DNA of 64,000 nt from Thalassotalea loyana. GTDB taxonomy: Bacteria > Pseudomonadota > Gammaproteobacteria > Enterobacterales > Alteromonadaceae. The notes beneath the pieces were generated by a model. That model did not search any database. It worked only from the letters and a program-made list of their open reading frames with translations, and was not told the DNA's origin. The position numbers and the translations under genes were made by a program. This document shows, one piece after another, positions 22,012 to 31,599 of the stretch (position 1 is the first letter of the stretch; the number at the start of each line of letters is the position of its first letter). The stretch spans positions 62,001 through 126,000 of the forward strand of contig NZ_BSSV01000005.1 of NCBI RefSeq assembly GCF_030161435.1. Reading direction: 5' to 3'.

Positions 22012-23070
22012 GTGTCTGATATTGGAATAAAAGAAACGTTTGATCCGGTAGAGCACCCTCATCGAAGGTACAACCCGTTGCTAGCTGAATGGGTACTGGT
22101 ATCTCCTCACAGAGCAAAGCGTCCGTGGCAAGGGCAGGTTGAAGCCAATGATGCGCAACCCAAAGAGGCTTATGACGACGCTTGTTATTTATGTCCTGGT
22201 AATCCCCGTGTTAGCGGCGACGTCAATCCTAAATACGAAAAAACCTATGTTTTTCAAAATGATTTCGCGGCGTTAAAACCCGGTACGCCCAAAATGAGTA
22301 ATGACGACCCCTTATTTAGGATGGCGGTAGAGCAGGGTGAAAGCCGAGTTATCTGCTTTTCTCCAGATCACGCAAAAACGCTGCCCCAGTTGTCAGTTAG
22401 TGAAATCAAATATGTGGTAGATACTTGGCAACAACAATGTAAAGAGCTGGGCACTAAGTATCAGTGGGTACAGATCTTTGAAAATAAAGGTGCAGTTATG
22501 GGCTGCTCAAATCCGCACCCACACGGTCAGATCTGGGCACAGCAGCAATTACCAACGTTGGCGCAAAAGAAATTAACCAATTTATTGGCTTATTTTGAAT
22601 CATATCATCGGCCTCTGCTTGCTGATTATGTAGCCCGAGAGCTAATTAATAAAGAACGTATTGTATGTCAAAATGATGACTGGTTGGTGGTAGTACCTTA
22701 TTGGGCTGCTTGGCCATTTGAAACTCTGCTGTTGCCACGATTTTCTATAAAGCGCATGACAGAATTAACCGAGCAAACCCGGCAGTCATTGGCTGACATC
22801 ATCCGGAAAATCACCATAGCTTACGACAATCTGTTTCAATGCTCCTTTCCGTACTCCATGGGCTGGCATGGCGCTCCTTTTGACGGAGCTACTCATGAAG
22901 AATGGACATTACATGCTCACTTCTTTCCGCCGCTGTTACGTTCGGCTACGGTGCGAAAGTTTATGGTTGGTTACGAAATGATGGCTGAAGCACAACGCGA
23001 TCTTACCCCAGAGCAAGCGGCGCAGCGCTTGCGTGACCTTGCCCCCGTTCATTATCTGGAGGTTGTTTAA
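22012..23070 (+). CDS. galT: Galactose-1-phosphate uridylyltransferase
   Basis: GalT exchanges UMP between UDP-glucose and galactose 1-phosphate in the Leloir pathway. The 352 residues match the family length (348 in E. coli). The active-site segment [10 protein letters not shown] (164-173) contains the uridylylated histidine in the HPH motif. Zinc-type cysteines are in CYLCPGNPR (58-66), and [10 protein letters not shown] lies near the C-terminus. The start is GTG at 22012, giving [10 protein letters not shown]. It is the first gene of a galT-galK-symporter-mutarotase group, with galK two bases downstream. No galE is present in the window, so the epimerase must be elsewhere. Confidence 0.96.
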   Translation: MSDIGIKETFDPVEHPHRRYNPLLAEWVLVSPHRAKRPWQGQVEANDAQPKEAYDDACYLCPGNPRVSGDVNPKYEKTYVFQNDFAALKPGTPKMSNDDPLFRMAVEQGESRVICFSPDHAKTLPQLSVSEIKYVVDTWQQQCKELGTKYQWVQIFENKGAVMGCSNPHPHGQIWAQQQLPTLAQKKLTNLLAYFESYHRPLLADYVARELINKERIVCQNDDWLVVVPYWAAWPFETLLLPRFSIKRMTELTEQTRQSLADIIRKITIAYDNLFQCSFPYSMGWHGAPFDGATHEEWTLHAHFFPPLLRSATVRKFMVGYEMMAEAQRDLTPEQAAQRLRDLAPVHYLEVV

Positions 23071-23072
23071 CC

Positions 23073-24224
23073 ATGAATCGGAATGAACTATTAACACGCT
23101 CTTTTGCCAAAGCGTTTGGCGCGCAGCCTGATATTGTTTGTCATGCTCCCGGACGGGTAAACCTGATGGGCGACCATACAGATTATAACAAGGGATTCGT
23201 TTTACCTGTGGCTATCGACTTCGGCACTGATATCGCGGCCAGCTTACGAGATGATCGCCAGGTAAATGTCATTGCGATTGATATTGATAATGAACAAGTC
23301 GAATTTTCTCTGGATGATATCACCTTCGATCAAAAATATGCTTGGAGTAACTATGTCAGGGGCACCTTGTTCGCCTTAATGCAGAGCTATCCAGATATCA
23401 AAGGCGCAAATATTACTGTTTCAGGTAATGTACCTCGAGGTGCGGGACTCAGTTCCTCGGCTTCGTTTGAAATCGCCTTGCTTTTGGCCTTTACACAACT
23501 AAATAAACTATCGCTAACAGGGCTTGAGGCCGCATTGAAAGGGCAGCAGGCAGAGAACGAGTTTGTCGGTTGTAACTGTGGCATTATGGATCAGATGATT
23601 TCGGCATTAGGCAAAAAATCACAAGTGATGCTGCTCGATTGCCAAGACCTAAGCGTTCAATACGCAGTTATGCCAGACGATATTGCTATTTTAATTATCA
23701 ATTCAAACGTCAAGCGTGGCCTGGTTGACAGTGAATATAATATTCGACGAATGCAATGCGAAGCCGCAGCGAGTTTTTGCTGCAAGAAGACTTTGCGCGA
23801 TGTTTTACCTGAACAGCTAGAAGTGGTTAAGCAAGACATTGAACCAATACTTTTTCGAAGAGCACAACATGTACTCAGTGAAAATAGCAGAACTTGTCAA
23901 ATGTTGTCCGCGCTTAACAAGCGAGACATGGCAAGCATTAGTCAGTTAATGGCCGACTCTCACCAGTCACTTAAAAATGACTTTGAAGTAACCACACCTG
24001 AAATCGATACTTTGGTTGATATTGTTGCTACTGTTCTGGGTGAACAAGGTGGCGTAAGAATGACAGGCGGTGGGTTTGGTGGTTGCGTGGTCGCGCTTGC
24101 CCCTAAACTGATGCTCCCTAGTGTCATTGATGCTGTATTAGAACAGTACCCGGCTAAAACAGGGTTAACGCCAGATATCTATCGATGTACAGCTGTCAAT
24201 GGTGCGTTCGTCAACTTAATTTAA
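23073..24224 (+). CDS. galK: Galactokinase
   Basis: This GHMP-family kinase phosphorylates galactose at O1. The 383 residues carry the galactokinase signature APGRVNLMGDHTDYN (25-39), the ATP-binding VPRGAGLSSSASFE motif near 124-137 and the C-terminal GGGFGGCVVAL motif. The start is two bases after the galT stop, so the two are translationally coupled. The symporter gene follows 31 bases later. No sign of damage. Confidence 0.96.
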   Translation: MNRNELLTRSFAKAFGAQPDIVCHAPGRVNLMGDHTDYNKGFVLPVAIDFGTDIAASLRDDRQVNVIAIDIDNEQVEFSLDDITFDQKYAWSNYVRGTLFALMQSYPDIKGANITVSGNVPRGAGLSSSASFEIALLLAFTQLNKLSLTGLEAALKGQQAENEFVGCNCGIMDQMISALGKKSQVMLLDCQDLSVQYAVMPDDIAILIINSNVKRGLVDSEYNIRRMQCEAAASFCCKKTLRDVLPEQLEVVKQDIEPILFRRAQHVLSENSRTCQMLSALNKRDMASISQLMADSHQSLKNDFEVTTPEIDTLVDIVATVLGEQGGVRMTGGGFGGCVVALAPKLMLPSVIDAVLEQYPAKTGLTPDIYRCTAVNGAFVNLI

Positions 24225-24255
24225 TCACGATAAATAACAATGATAACAAGGTGAA

Positions 24256-25827
24256 ATGATGAAATTAGCAATGTTTGATGTCGGCATATTTGTCGTCTAT
24301 GTGTTAGGGCTTTTGGTAGTCGCACTATGGATCTCACGCAATGAAAAAGAACAAGGGGCAGACACCAAAGATTATTTTCTCGCTGGCCGCTCGTTACCAT
24401 GGTGGGCGATTGGTGCGTCATTAATTGCGTCTAATATTTCGGCAGAGCAAATTATCGGTATGTCAGGTTCCGGATTTGTTGTTGGTATGGCTATAGCGTC
24501 TTACGAGTGGATGGCGGCAATCACGCTGGTATTAGTGGGAAAATACCTGTTACCGGTATTTCTAAAAAATGAGATATACACTATGCCTCAATATCTGCAA
24601 CAGCGCTTTGACCATCGTGTCAAAACAACACTGGCGTTGTTTTGGCTGGTGGTTTATATCTTCGTTAACTTAACCGCAGTACTTTGGCTAGGAGGTTTGG
24701 CGATTGAAACGGTTGCCGGAGTTGACTGGTGGTATGGTATGTTATTTTTAGCAACATTCTCGATAGCCTATTCATTGTATGGTGGTTTAAAAGCCGTTGC
24801 TTATACCGACATTATTCAAGTGGTTCTCTTGATATTTGGCGGTTTATTTTTAAGTTATCTAGCGCTTGATGCTGTAGCCGAGGGGCAGGGAGCTATGGCA
24901 GGTTTTGGTAAGTTGACCGCTGAGTTACCTGGACATTTCGATATGATTTTGTCACCCGAAAACGCCCAATATACGAATTTGCCAGGCATTTCGGTGTTAG
25001 TTGGCGGTATGTGGGTGATGAACCTGTCTTACTGGGGCTTTAACCAGTATATTATTCAGCGAGCACTGGCCGCGAAGAATATTCAGGAAGCACAAAAGGG
25101 CATTGCTTTAGCGGCTTATTTAAAACTGTTAATGCCGATCATCGTTGTTTTGCCAGGAATTGCGGCTGTGGTGCTTTATCCGAATTTGGCGACGGCTGAT
25201 CAGGCCTATCCATCAATGATGGAGTTAATGCCTGTTGGCATCAAAGGGCTTGTTTTCGCGGCACTGGTTGCGGCTATCGTTTCTTCGCTGGCATCTATGA
25301 CTAATAGCATCTCGACCATATTTACTATGGATATTTATCGTCCTATTAAGCCCAATAAGAGCCAGCATCATTATGTTCAGGTAGGTCGAATAGCAACACT
25401 TATTTCTTTGACTATTGCACTCGTTATGGCAGAGCCGCTATTAGGTCAGTTTGATCAGGCATTTCAGTATATACAGGAGTTCACTGGGGTGTTCACTCCA
25501 GGCATTGTTGTGATCTTCTTATTAGGTATGTTCTGGAAAAAAGCAACTTCAATGGGGGCGTTATCTGCAGCCATTGGCTCTGCGGTGTTCTCATTTAGCC
25601 TAAGAGTTTTACAGCCAGAATTACCTTTTATGGATCGGATGAGTTTTGTCTTTATGCTTTGTCTGCTCTTGATGGTTATTGTTTCTCTTTTGAACCGCAC
25701 TAACTTTTCGTTAAACGATACTACCGTCAACCTAAATGACGTTAGTTTTACCACTGAAAAGGCCTTTAATATTGCCGCATTTGGTGTTGTTGTCATATTA
25801 ACCGGCTTATACACCGTTTGGTGGTAG
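24256..25827 (+). CDS. vSGLT-like Na+/galactose symporter (SSS family)
   Basis: This inner-membrane symporter of 523 residues belongs to the solute:sodium symporter family and resembles vSGLT of Vibrio parahaemolyticus along its length: DYFLAGRSLPWWAIGASLIA, SAEQIIGMSGSG, IASYEWMAAITL, YWGFNQYIIQRALAAK and VSSLASMTNSISTIFTMDIY. vSGLT carries galactose or glucose with Na+. It would bring galactose released by the periplasmic beta-galactosidase into the cytoplasm for GalK. About fourteen transmembrane segments are expected. The start is one of two adjacent ATG codons at 24256 and 24259. It lies within the gal gene group. Confidence 0.94.
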   Translation: MMKLAMFDVGIFVVYVLGLLVVALWISRNEKEQGADTKDYFLAGRSLPWWAIGASLIASNISAEQIIGMSGSGFVVGMAIASYEWMAAITLVLVGKYLLPVFLKNEIYTMPQYLQQRFDHRVKTTLALFWLVVYIFVNLTAVLWLGGLAIETVAGVDWWYGMLFLATFSIAYSLYGGLKAVAYTDIIQVVLLIFGGLFLSYLALDAVAEGQGAMAGFGKLTAELPGHFDMILSPENAQYTNLPGISVLVGGMWVMNLSYWGFNQYIIQRALAAKNIQEAQKGIALAAYLKLLMPIIVVLPGIAAVVLYPNLATADQAYPSMMELMPVGIKGLVFAALVAAIVSSLASMTNSISTIFTMDIYRPIKPNKSQHHYVQVGRIATLISLTIALVMAEPLLGQFDQAFQYIQEFTGVFTPGIVVIFLLGMFWKKATSMGALSAAIGSAVFSFSLRVLQPELPFMDRMSFVFMLCLLLMVIVSLLNRTNFSLNDTTVNLNDVSFTTEKAFNIAAFGVVVILTGLYTVWW

Positions 25828-25923
25828 GTTTGGTGGCATCGAGGTTGCCAAAACTGATCTGGTTGCCTCGCTGTAGTTAGCACACAGGCATCAGGGTATG
25901 ACAGCTCAGGTAACAACAGCTTG

Positions 25924-26919
25924 ATGAAGGCTAGCAATGATATGAACTACCACATATTAAGCAACCATCATGGCATGCAGGTTAAGATACTGGATTTTGG
26001 CGCAAGGGTAAGCTCCATCTTGTTTCCGATAAAAGGCCGGCTGACGGAAATGACGTTAGCTTACACAAAACAAGAAAGTTATCTGCAGGATCCATTTTAT
26101 CTTGGCGCGACAGTTGGCCGGGTCTGTAATCGCATTGCTAAGGCGCGTTTTAGCTTAAACCACAAAGAATATCAATTGAGCAAGAATAGTGGTGAAAATT
26201 GCCTGCACGGCGGAGCACAAGGCTTTTCCTCACGGTATTGGCACTTTAACCCTGATAGCTTGTCTGATAATTTTGCCGAGCTAAGTTTACTTTCTGAAGA
26301 TGGCGATCAGGGGTTTCCTGGTCGGGTATTGGCAACCGTCGTCTATAGGTTGACAGCCAATAACTCGTTGGAGATAGAGTTTAAGGCACGGACAGATCAA
26401 GATACCGTGGTGAATATGTGCAACCACTGCTATTTTCACCTGGGAGAGCCCTCCATTAAAAGCTTATCGCTACAGTTAAATGCGTTGCATTACCTACCAA
26501 TAAATAGGGAAGGAATACCGACAGGCGAAGTGAGAGTAGTTAAGAATAGCCCATTTTCATTTAAACAGCTGTCTGTGCTGGGCGAAAAGTTAACATCAGT
26601 TGCCGATAGTCAGTTACAGCAAAACAACGGATATGATCATTGCTTTGTATTGGAAAATACGAAAAATAAACAAGCGGTTGCGACTCTAGTTGGCAATGCT
26701 AATAGGGTGAAAATGCAAGTTTTTACCGACCAGCCTGGGTTGCAGTTATACTCCGGCCAGTACTTAGCGGATGAATTTTCAGCCTACCAAGGTATGTGCT
26801 TAGAAGCGCAAAACTTCCCAAACGCGATAAATACCAAAGGCTTTCCTACCGCAATATTGACTGCAGATGAACACTATCATCGTCATGTTTGTTACCAATT
26901 TTCTGAACTCACGTTATGA
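25924..26919 (+). CDS. galM: Galactose mutarotase (aldose 1-epimerase)
   Basis: The enzyme interconverts beta- and alpha-galactose so that galactokinase receives the alpha form. The roughly 331-residue beta-sandwich protein has family motifs GATVGRVCNRI, NCLHGGAQGF, the catalytic histidine region NMCNHCYFHLG and the catalytic-Glu region CLEAQNFPNAIN near the C-terminus. Possible starts are ATG at 25924 and ATG at 25942; neither has a clear ribosome site. The 96-base gap after the symporter gene suggests the same transcript, though a separate promoter cannot be excluded. Confidence 0.93.
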   Translation: MKASNDMNYHILSNHHGMQVKILDFGARVSSILFPIKGRLTEMTLAYTKQESYLQDPFYLGATVGRVCNRIAKARFSLNHKEYQLSKNSGENCLHGGAQGFSSRYWHFNPDSLSDNFAELSLLSEDGDQGFPGRVLATVVYRLTANNSLEIEFKARTDQDTVVNMCNHCYFHLGEPSIKSLSLQLNALHYLPINREGIPTGEVRVVKNSPFSFKQLSVLGEKLTSVADSQLQQNNGYDHCFVLENTKNKQAVATLVGNANRVKMQVFTDQPGLQLYSGQYLADEFSAYQGMCLEAQNFPNAINTKGFPTAILTADEHYHRHVCYQFSELTL

Positions 26920-26961
26920 TTCATGTGGTACTTGTCTATGTTAATTTTTGCGGAGGGTCAA

Positions 26962-27588
26962 ATGAATCGTGCTGATCGAACGTTCTAAAAATGCCCCTTC
27001 GCAATAGCTGCTAGCTTAAGCTCTGACTTCCAATGTCCTACTGGTACACCATCAGGCAGCAATTGTTTGCATTATGGCACAGCACCAGCGAGTTTTTCTT
27101 GTGCAACAGGCACGTTATCTGGTACCGACTGTTTATCAACAGAGTATACGTCGGTTTTATATCAATGTGGTTCAGGCACACTTTCAGGTTCTGATTGTCT
27201 AGTAGATGGTAAAGCACCGGCAACTCACTCTTGTACGATTGGCACTTTATCCGGTACAGATTGCTTATATGATGATGAAATCGGTGTTTTATATCAGTGT
27301 ATAACAGGTACGCTTTCTGGCTCAGAGTGTTTAACCGACGTGACTAGTAATGTGACTTACTCTTGTGAAACAGGAACTTTGGAAGGTCAACAATGCAGCA
27401 CAACTCACTATCAGCCCAAAGAAATCGATACCTGTCCAACAGGTTACTTCACAGAAGGTACGTTAACAACTATGTGTTATAAGCGCACTAATACAAACGC
27501 ATTAGCAAGTTGTGATGATCCGTTTGAGTTAAACATGCCGGCATACCGCTGTGAGCAGATCACAACAATGCCATTACCGGCTCAATAG
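26962..27588 (+). pseudogene. Cys-rich tandem-repeat ORF with damaged 5' end
   Basis: From about 27033 to 27410 the frame encodes five repeats of about 23 residues of the form CxxGTLSGxDCL followed by ten or more variable residues. The tail reads TCPTGYFTEGTLTTMCY. The even Cys spacing suggests disulfide-linked repeats in an exported protein. A start with a good ribosome site (GGAGGG, ATG at 26962) is followed in frame by TAA at codon 9. After it the frame reopens with KCPFAIAASLSSDFQC, like a signal-peptide remnant. Removing one C from the CCCC run near 26993 would instead give MPFAIAASLSSDFQC. So the gene is either frameshifted or starts at a weak internal codon (TTG at 27067). No function is known to me. 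Confidence 0.55.
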
Positions 27589-27623
27589 TTAACAAGGTTA
27601 CACAAGGAAGTGTGCTCTCATTT

Positions 27624-27650
27624 AGTAACACCCGATTATTGGGTGTTACT
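27624..27650 (+). terminator. Hairpin after the Cys-rich ORF
   Basis: AGTAACACCC (27624-27633) and GGGTGTTACT (27641-27650) form a perfect 10-bp stem with a 7-base loop. The tract downstream is only moderately T-rich. Between here and 27939 no other feature is seen. Confidence 0.6.
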
Positions 27651-27939
27651 GCTCTTCAACCTTTAAACCCATTCTTCTCCAGCCCCTTATTGAAAATAGT
27701 TCAAAAAACTTCAACGCCATCTTACTAATAAATATCAAGTTATTTTAGGGTGTCGGAATATTACTAATTGCGGTCGGATTGTTGATACAACGTAAACTAT
27801 GAGTCCGTTAGTATGGCCTCTGGATGGTCTTACGAGTAGCTTCTTAGAGCTTTACCAATTAGTACCAATCAAGTATTTGCAGTACCCAATATTGCATTAG
27901 TGGTAAACAGGTTCCCACAAGGACATCAGGAGAGGGTAT

Positions 27940-28128
27940 ATGGGCCGTAACTTATCTTCTACCAAAACAGACTTGCATTCCGATATCTCAAAGCTGTTAT
28001 GTACTAAACAAAAGAAAGTATTGATTTGTTATTGCATCAATCAAGATTACGATTGCATCGAATCTATTCGCTGTGAAAAAGGTACGTGTGAGCGAAAATT
28101 TCGTAATCAAGATAAGAAAGCTAGTTAA
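27940..28128 (+). CDS. Small hypothetical protein (62 aa)
   Basis: A short, Lys-rich and Cys-containing protein (MGRNLSSTKTDLHS at the start, CEKGTCERKF near the end). It has a good ribosome site, AGGAGAGGG, about eight bases before the ATG, which supports it as a real gene. Residues 26-50 hold four Cys in pairs (ICYC, RCEKGTC), possibly metal-binding or a disulfide cluster. No family is recognised. It lies just left of an IS element, about 97 bases from its end. Confidence 0.45.
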   Translation: MGRNLSSTKTDLHSDISKLLCTKQKKVLICYCINQDYDCIESIRCEKGTCERKFRNQDKKAS

Positions 28129-28221
28129 CGAATGTTAAAACCAGCTGCTTTTAAAGACTTAATTTTCTAGAGTACTTCGTACCGCAGTAAGGGAATAACC
28201 CAATAGTAAATGGCTGGTATG

Positions 28222-28225
28222 TTCG
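28222..28225. repeat. Left copy of the 4-bp IS target duplication (TTCG)
   Basis: TTCG directly precedes the IS left end, and the same four bases follow the right end at 29978-29981, as expected of a single transposition event. Confidence 0.75.
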
Positions 28226-29977
28226 CAGGCTGTGTGAAAACTATTGATCACGTTTTGGTCTAACAGGCTTGTTTTTATGATCATTCAGTCTTGATATTCA
28301 TGCGAGTGAAATGACTAAACTACTATACTTATTAGTAGGTTAACAACAATTAGAGTCTCTGATATGTCACATCATATTAAGGGCCAAAGTCGAACCCAAA
28401 CCACATTATTTCCAGAAGCATTAGATGACTTTGTTTCGGCTGAGAATCCAGTGCGTGTCATTGATGTATTTGTCGACGAACTCGATTTACTCTCTCTTGG
28501 GTTCACTAAGGTAAAGGCTAAAGCAACAGGCCGTCCGGGTTATCACCCCGCCACAATGTTAAAGCTCTACATCTACGGTTATTTAAATCGTATTCAGTCA
28601 TCTCGCCGTCTAGAGCGAGAAACCCAACGCAATGTCGAATTGATGTGGCTTCTTGAGCGTCTCACACCAGACTTTAAGACCATTGCTGATTTCAGGAAGG
28701 ATAATGGCAAAGGGATAAAGAATGCTTGCCGTCAGTTCGTTGAGCTCTGTCGGCAAATGAATATGTTTACCGATGCGATAGTCGCAATTGACGGCAGCAA
28801 GTTTAAAGCGGTGAACGCTAAAAAGAATAACTTCACCCCAGAAAAAGCCAGAGACCACGTTAAACGCATTGAAAGTCACATCAGCAAGTACTTATCACTA
28901 CTCGATAGTGCCGATGTTGAGGATAAAAGCGAAAAAGATACGGCATTGATGAAAGATAAATTAGCCTGGCTGAAACGTCGCCTTCAGGAAATGAAGGCGA
29001 TAGAAAAAGCTGTGAATACGCATCCAGACAAGCAATTATCTTTGACAGATCCGGATGCTCGGTTAATGAAAACGGATAATATGAATCGTCGGGTTTGCTA
29101 CAACTTGCAAAGTGCCGTTGACACTAAGCATCACCTCATTGTGAGTCATGACATTACGATGACGATAGACAGGGGCCAATTACCTCCGGTTACTGAACAA
29201 GTACAAAAGGCGTTACACAGAAAAGATATCACGGTTATTGCAGATAAAGGTTACTTCAGCCGAGTAGATATCAAAGCTGTGCAAGACTTAGGTGCGACAG
29301 CCTTAGTGCCGCAAATAGACACGTCTGGCGCTAAAATTAAAGGCATATTTAATAAGTCATTATTTAAGTATGACCCCAAAAGAGATGTCTACGTTTGCCC
29401 CGCTAACAATGAGCTGCAAAATAGAATGCGGTCAATGGATAAAGGTGTCGAGCAAGATGTGTACTTCAACCGAGCGGCATGTACAGCCTGTACTATTCGC
29501 GCCAAATGCACCCAATCAAAACGAGATCCTCGCCGCATGAGGCGATGGATACATGAGCACGATATTGAAGTCATGCAAGCGAAGTTAGACGCAGCCCCTG
29601 AAACGACTGTACTCAGAAAGCAAACGGTAGAACACCCGTTTGGTACTATCAAAATGTGGATGGGGGCGACTCACTTCTTAATGAAGCGTAAGCACAATGT
29701 CAGCACAGAAATCAGCCTTCATATTCTAGCCTACAACTTTAAACGCATGATGAAGATAGTGGGAACCACCAAATTAATCTCAATGCTCAGGGCATAGCGT
29801 ACCAACATGCTTATATACTCCATTAAAAATGGCTGTGGATATCCAACGTTAACGCCATTTAAACGAAAATATTCAATTTAAAGCACATCAAATATCTCAA
29901 TGGCTAAAAAGTCAGTTTACGCAAAAATACGGCAATCTAGAGGAGTGCCAACAATAATCAAGTTTTTACACAGCCTG
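28226..29977 (+). mobile_element. Complete IS1182-family insertion sequence (about 1.75 kb)
   Basis: The element is bounded by imperfect inverted repeats. The left end begins CAGGCTGTGTGAAAACTA and the right end, read inward, begins CAGGCTGTGTAAAAACTT. TTCG flanks both sides. It contains one transposase gene with no frameshift, so it may be active. The boundaries come from matching the two ends by eye. Confidence 0.85.
28364..29797 (+). CDS. IS1182-family DDE transposase
   Basis: The 477-residue transposase starts SHHIKGQSRTQTTLFPEALDDFV, the N-terminal pattern of IS1182-type enzymes, with the helix-turn-helix region GRPGYHPATMLKLYIYGYLN near residues 55-75. The DDE residues are probably Asp in VAIDGSKF (about 142), Asp in VIADKGYFS (about 294) and Glu in VEHPFGTIKMWMG (about 423). 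A CxxC zinc-binding-like cluster (RAACTACTIRAKC) precedes the last motif. It is intact. The element lies outside recognisable genes, so it disrupts no obvious function. Confidence 0.93.
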   Translation: MSHHIKGQSRTQTTLFPEALDDFVSAENPVRVIDVFVDELDLLSLGFTKVKAKATGRPGYHPATMLKLYIYGYLNRIQSSRRLERETQRNVELMWLLERLTPDFKTIADFRKDNGKGIKNACRQFVELCRQMNMFTDAIVAIDGSKFKAVNAKKNNFTPEKARDHVKRIESHISKYLSLLDSADVEDKSEKDTALMKDKLAWLKRRLQEMKAIEKAVNTHPDKQLSLTDPDARLMKTDNMNRRVCYNLQSAVDTKHHLIVSHDITMTIDRGQLPPVTEQVQKALHRKDITVIADKGYFSRVDIKAVQDLGATALVPQIDTSGAKIKGIFNKSLFKYDPKRDVYVCPANNELQNRMRSMDKGVEQDVYFNRAACTACTIRAKCTQSKRDPRRMRRWIHEHDIEVMQAKLDAAPETTVLRKQTVEHPFGTIKMWMGATHFLMKRKHNVSTEISLHILAYNFKRMMKIVGTTKLISMLRA

Positions 29978-29981
29978 TTCG

Positions 29982-30485
29982 ATAAGCCGACCTATAAGTA
30001 TGTTTTTGCTGATGGCAGCTGCTCCGCCAAAGCAGACATGAACTGACTGAACATATAGCCCAATATTTTTACTTCCAAGATTGAAAAAAGAATTTAGGTT
30101 TAATGAAAAATCTTAAAAGCAGACATTCTATCGGTAGAAATATGTTTACCAGGATTCATTATGCGAGTTTAGTTCTCTATGGCGCTTTGGGGCACAAAGC
30201 GCCTTAGAAATTTTCATGTGGTTGGACCACAGCACTCTTGCTAACAATTTGATTTTCATATGCTAAGTATCTGCTTATCGATTCAAAGCGAAAATACAGG
30301 TGAGATTAGTCATACTTCCGCTTAGGGCTTATGCGGTATTGAATTAAATGCGATAATTTAAGTTGTTTAAAACTTATAATTGAATCAAAATTTGATTATT
30401 AATCAATTACAAGCTTTAGTCATTTGTTTAAAAGCAAGGCAATAAACTTTATCTATATAGCAATACGAACCAAGAGTGAGAAGCA
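29982..30485. other. Intergenic stretch with a terminator-like hairpin and a palindrome
   Basis: No gene is recognised. GGCGCTTTG (30181-30189) pairs with CAAAGCGCC (30195-30203), a strong 9-bp hairpin with a weak T-tract. TTGATTATTAATCAA (30392-30406) is a perfect palindrome about 80 bases before the LysR gene, suitable as a regulator site. Confidence 0.5.
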
Positions 30486-31397
30486 ATGCAGTTTCAGCAA
30501 TTAAGTGCATTTAAAGCCGTATATGAATTAGGAACTGTGACAGCCGCAGCTGACTTTATTCATATCACCCAGCCTGCCGTGAGTCGTTTAATCGCAAGTT
30601 TGGAAAGAAATATTGGCTTTAAACTATTTCAACGTGTTAAAGGCCGATTACTTCCCACAGATAAAGGGCGAGCATTCTACTTGGAAGTCTCTAAAGCTTA
30701 CGGTGCTATAGAGTCTTTGTCTGATTGCGCTGAAGATATCAAGAATAGTCACCATGGCAGTTTACATATTGCTGCTTTTCCTATGCTCTCCACCAGTTTT
30801 TTGCCCAAGATTTTAGGTAAGTTCTTAAAAGAGCACCCAAATGTTACCACTTCACTTAAAACCTACCGTTCCGAGGAAGTGCAGCGTCGTACGGCGTTAC
30901 AATCTTGCGATATAGGTTTTGCCTTGTTACCTGAAGTTACCGAGGGGGTAACCAGCATTACTATAGAATGTGATTGTGTATGTATACTTCCTCCCGACAG
31001 CTCACGGGCCAATTTACCTGTGATAACTCCTGAGTTGCTGGCGGATCATCCCTTGGTAAGTTGTGAAAAAGACGATACTCAACAACTCGTTGACAAAGCC
31101 TTTAGAAAGAAAAAACTAAAGCAAAAAGAAGTTGCAGAAGTTTCGCTCGCCAGTGCTATTGCAACTCTGGTAGCGGAAGGGGTAGGCGCAGCAATTGTCG
31201 ATCCTTTTTCGGCACAGTATGCCTCTGAAGTGCATCCAGGAGTAGTAATTAAGCCATTCAAACCAAGCATTCCATTTCGTTTTTTTATTTTATTGCCATC
31301 ATTACGTACTCGCTCTGAAGTTTTAGATAAATTTATCGCATTATTTATAAAACAGGCTGAGCAATTAGGGGTGGTATTTACGCACTCCGAAATATAA
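30486..31397 (+). CDS. LysR-family transcriptional regulator
   Basis: The 303-residue protein has an N-terminal winged helix-turn-helix (residues 1-60, LSAFKAVYELGTVTAAADF then TQPAVSRLIASLERNIGF) and a type 2 periplasmic-binding-protein-like effector domain (about 90-295). It precedes, on the same strand, the opine-dehydrogenase, YfcC-carrier and TonB receptor genes, with a 202-base gap, and is the likely activator of that group. Family members usually bind sites of the T-N11-A type; the palindrome at 30392-30406 is one candidate. The effector may be an opine or amino acid, by inference only. The ribosome site is weak (GAGTGAGAAGC before the ATG). Confidence 0.88.
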   Translation: MQFQQLSAFKAVYELGTVTAAADFIHITQPAVSRLIASLERNIGFKLFQRVKGRLLPTDKGRAFYLEVSKAYGAIESLSDCAEDIKNSHHGSLHIAAFPMLSTSFLPKILGKFLKEHPNVTTSLKTYRSEEVQRRTALQSCDIGFALLPEVTEGVTSITIECDCVCILPPDSSRANLPVITPELLADHPLVSCEKDDTQQLVDKAFRKKKLKQKEVAEVSLASAIATLVAEGVGAAIVDPFSAQYASEVHPGVVIKPFKPSIPFRFFILLPSLRTRSEVLDKFIALFIKQAEQLGVVFTHSEI

Positions 31398-31599
31398 CAC
31401 ATAGGCATAGCGCGTATACTTTTACAACTCCAGAACAGCGCTAACAATTTGTTTTTATGGGGCTATTTCAGCTTGAACACAGCCATCTATAACATTTAAA
31501 CATAGCTTCACTCTATACTAGCATTAGACAAGATATACTCAGCCTAATAAAGTCTTCATCAAGTTTTCTTAATTGATTTGATATAAATAGGCTTTAAGC

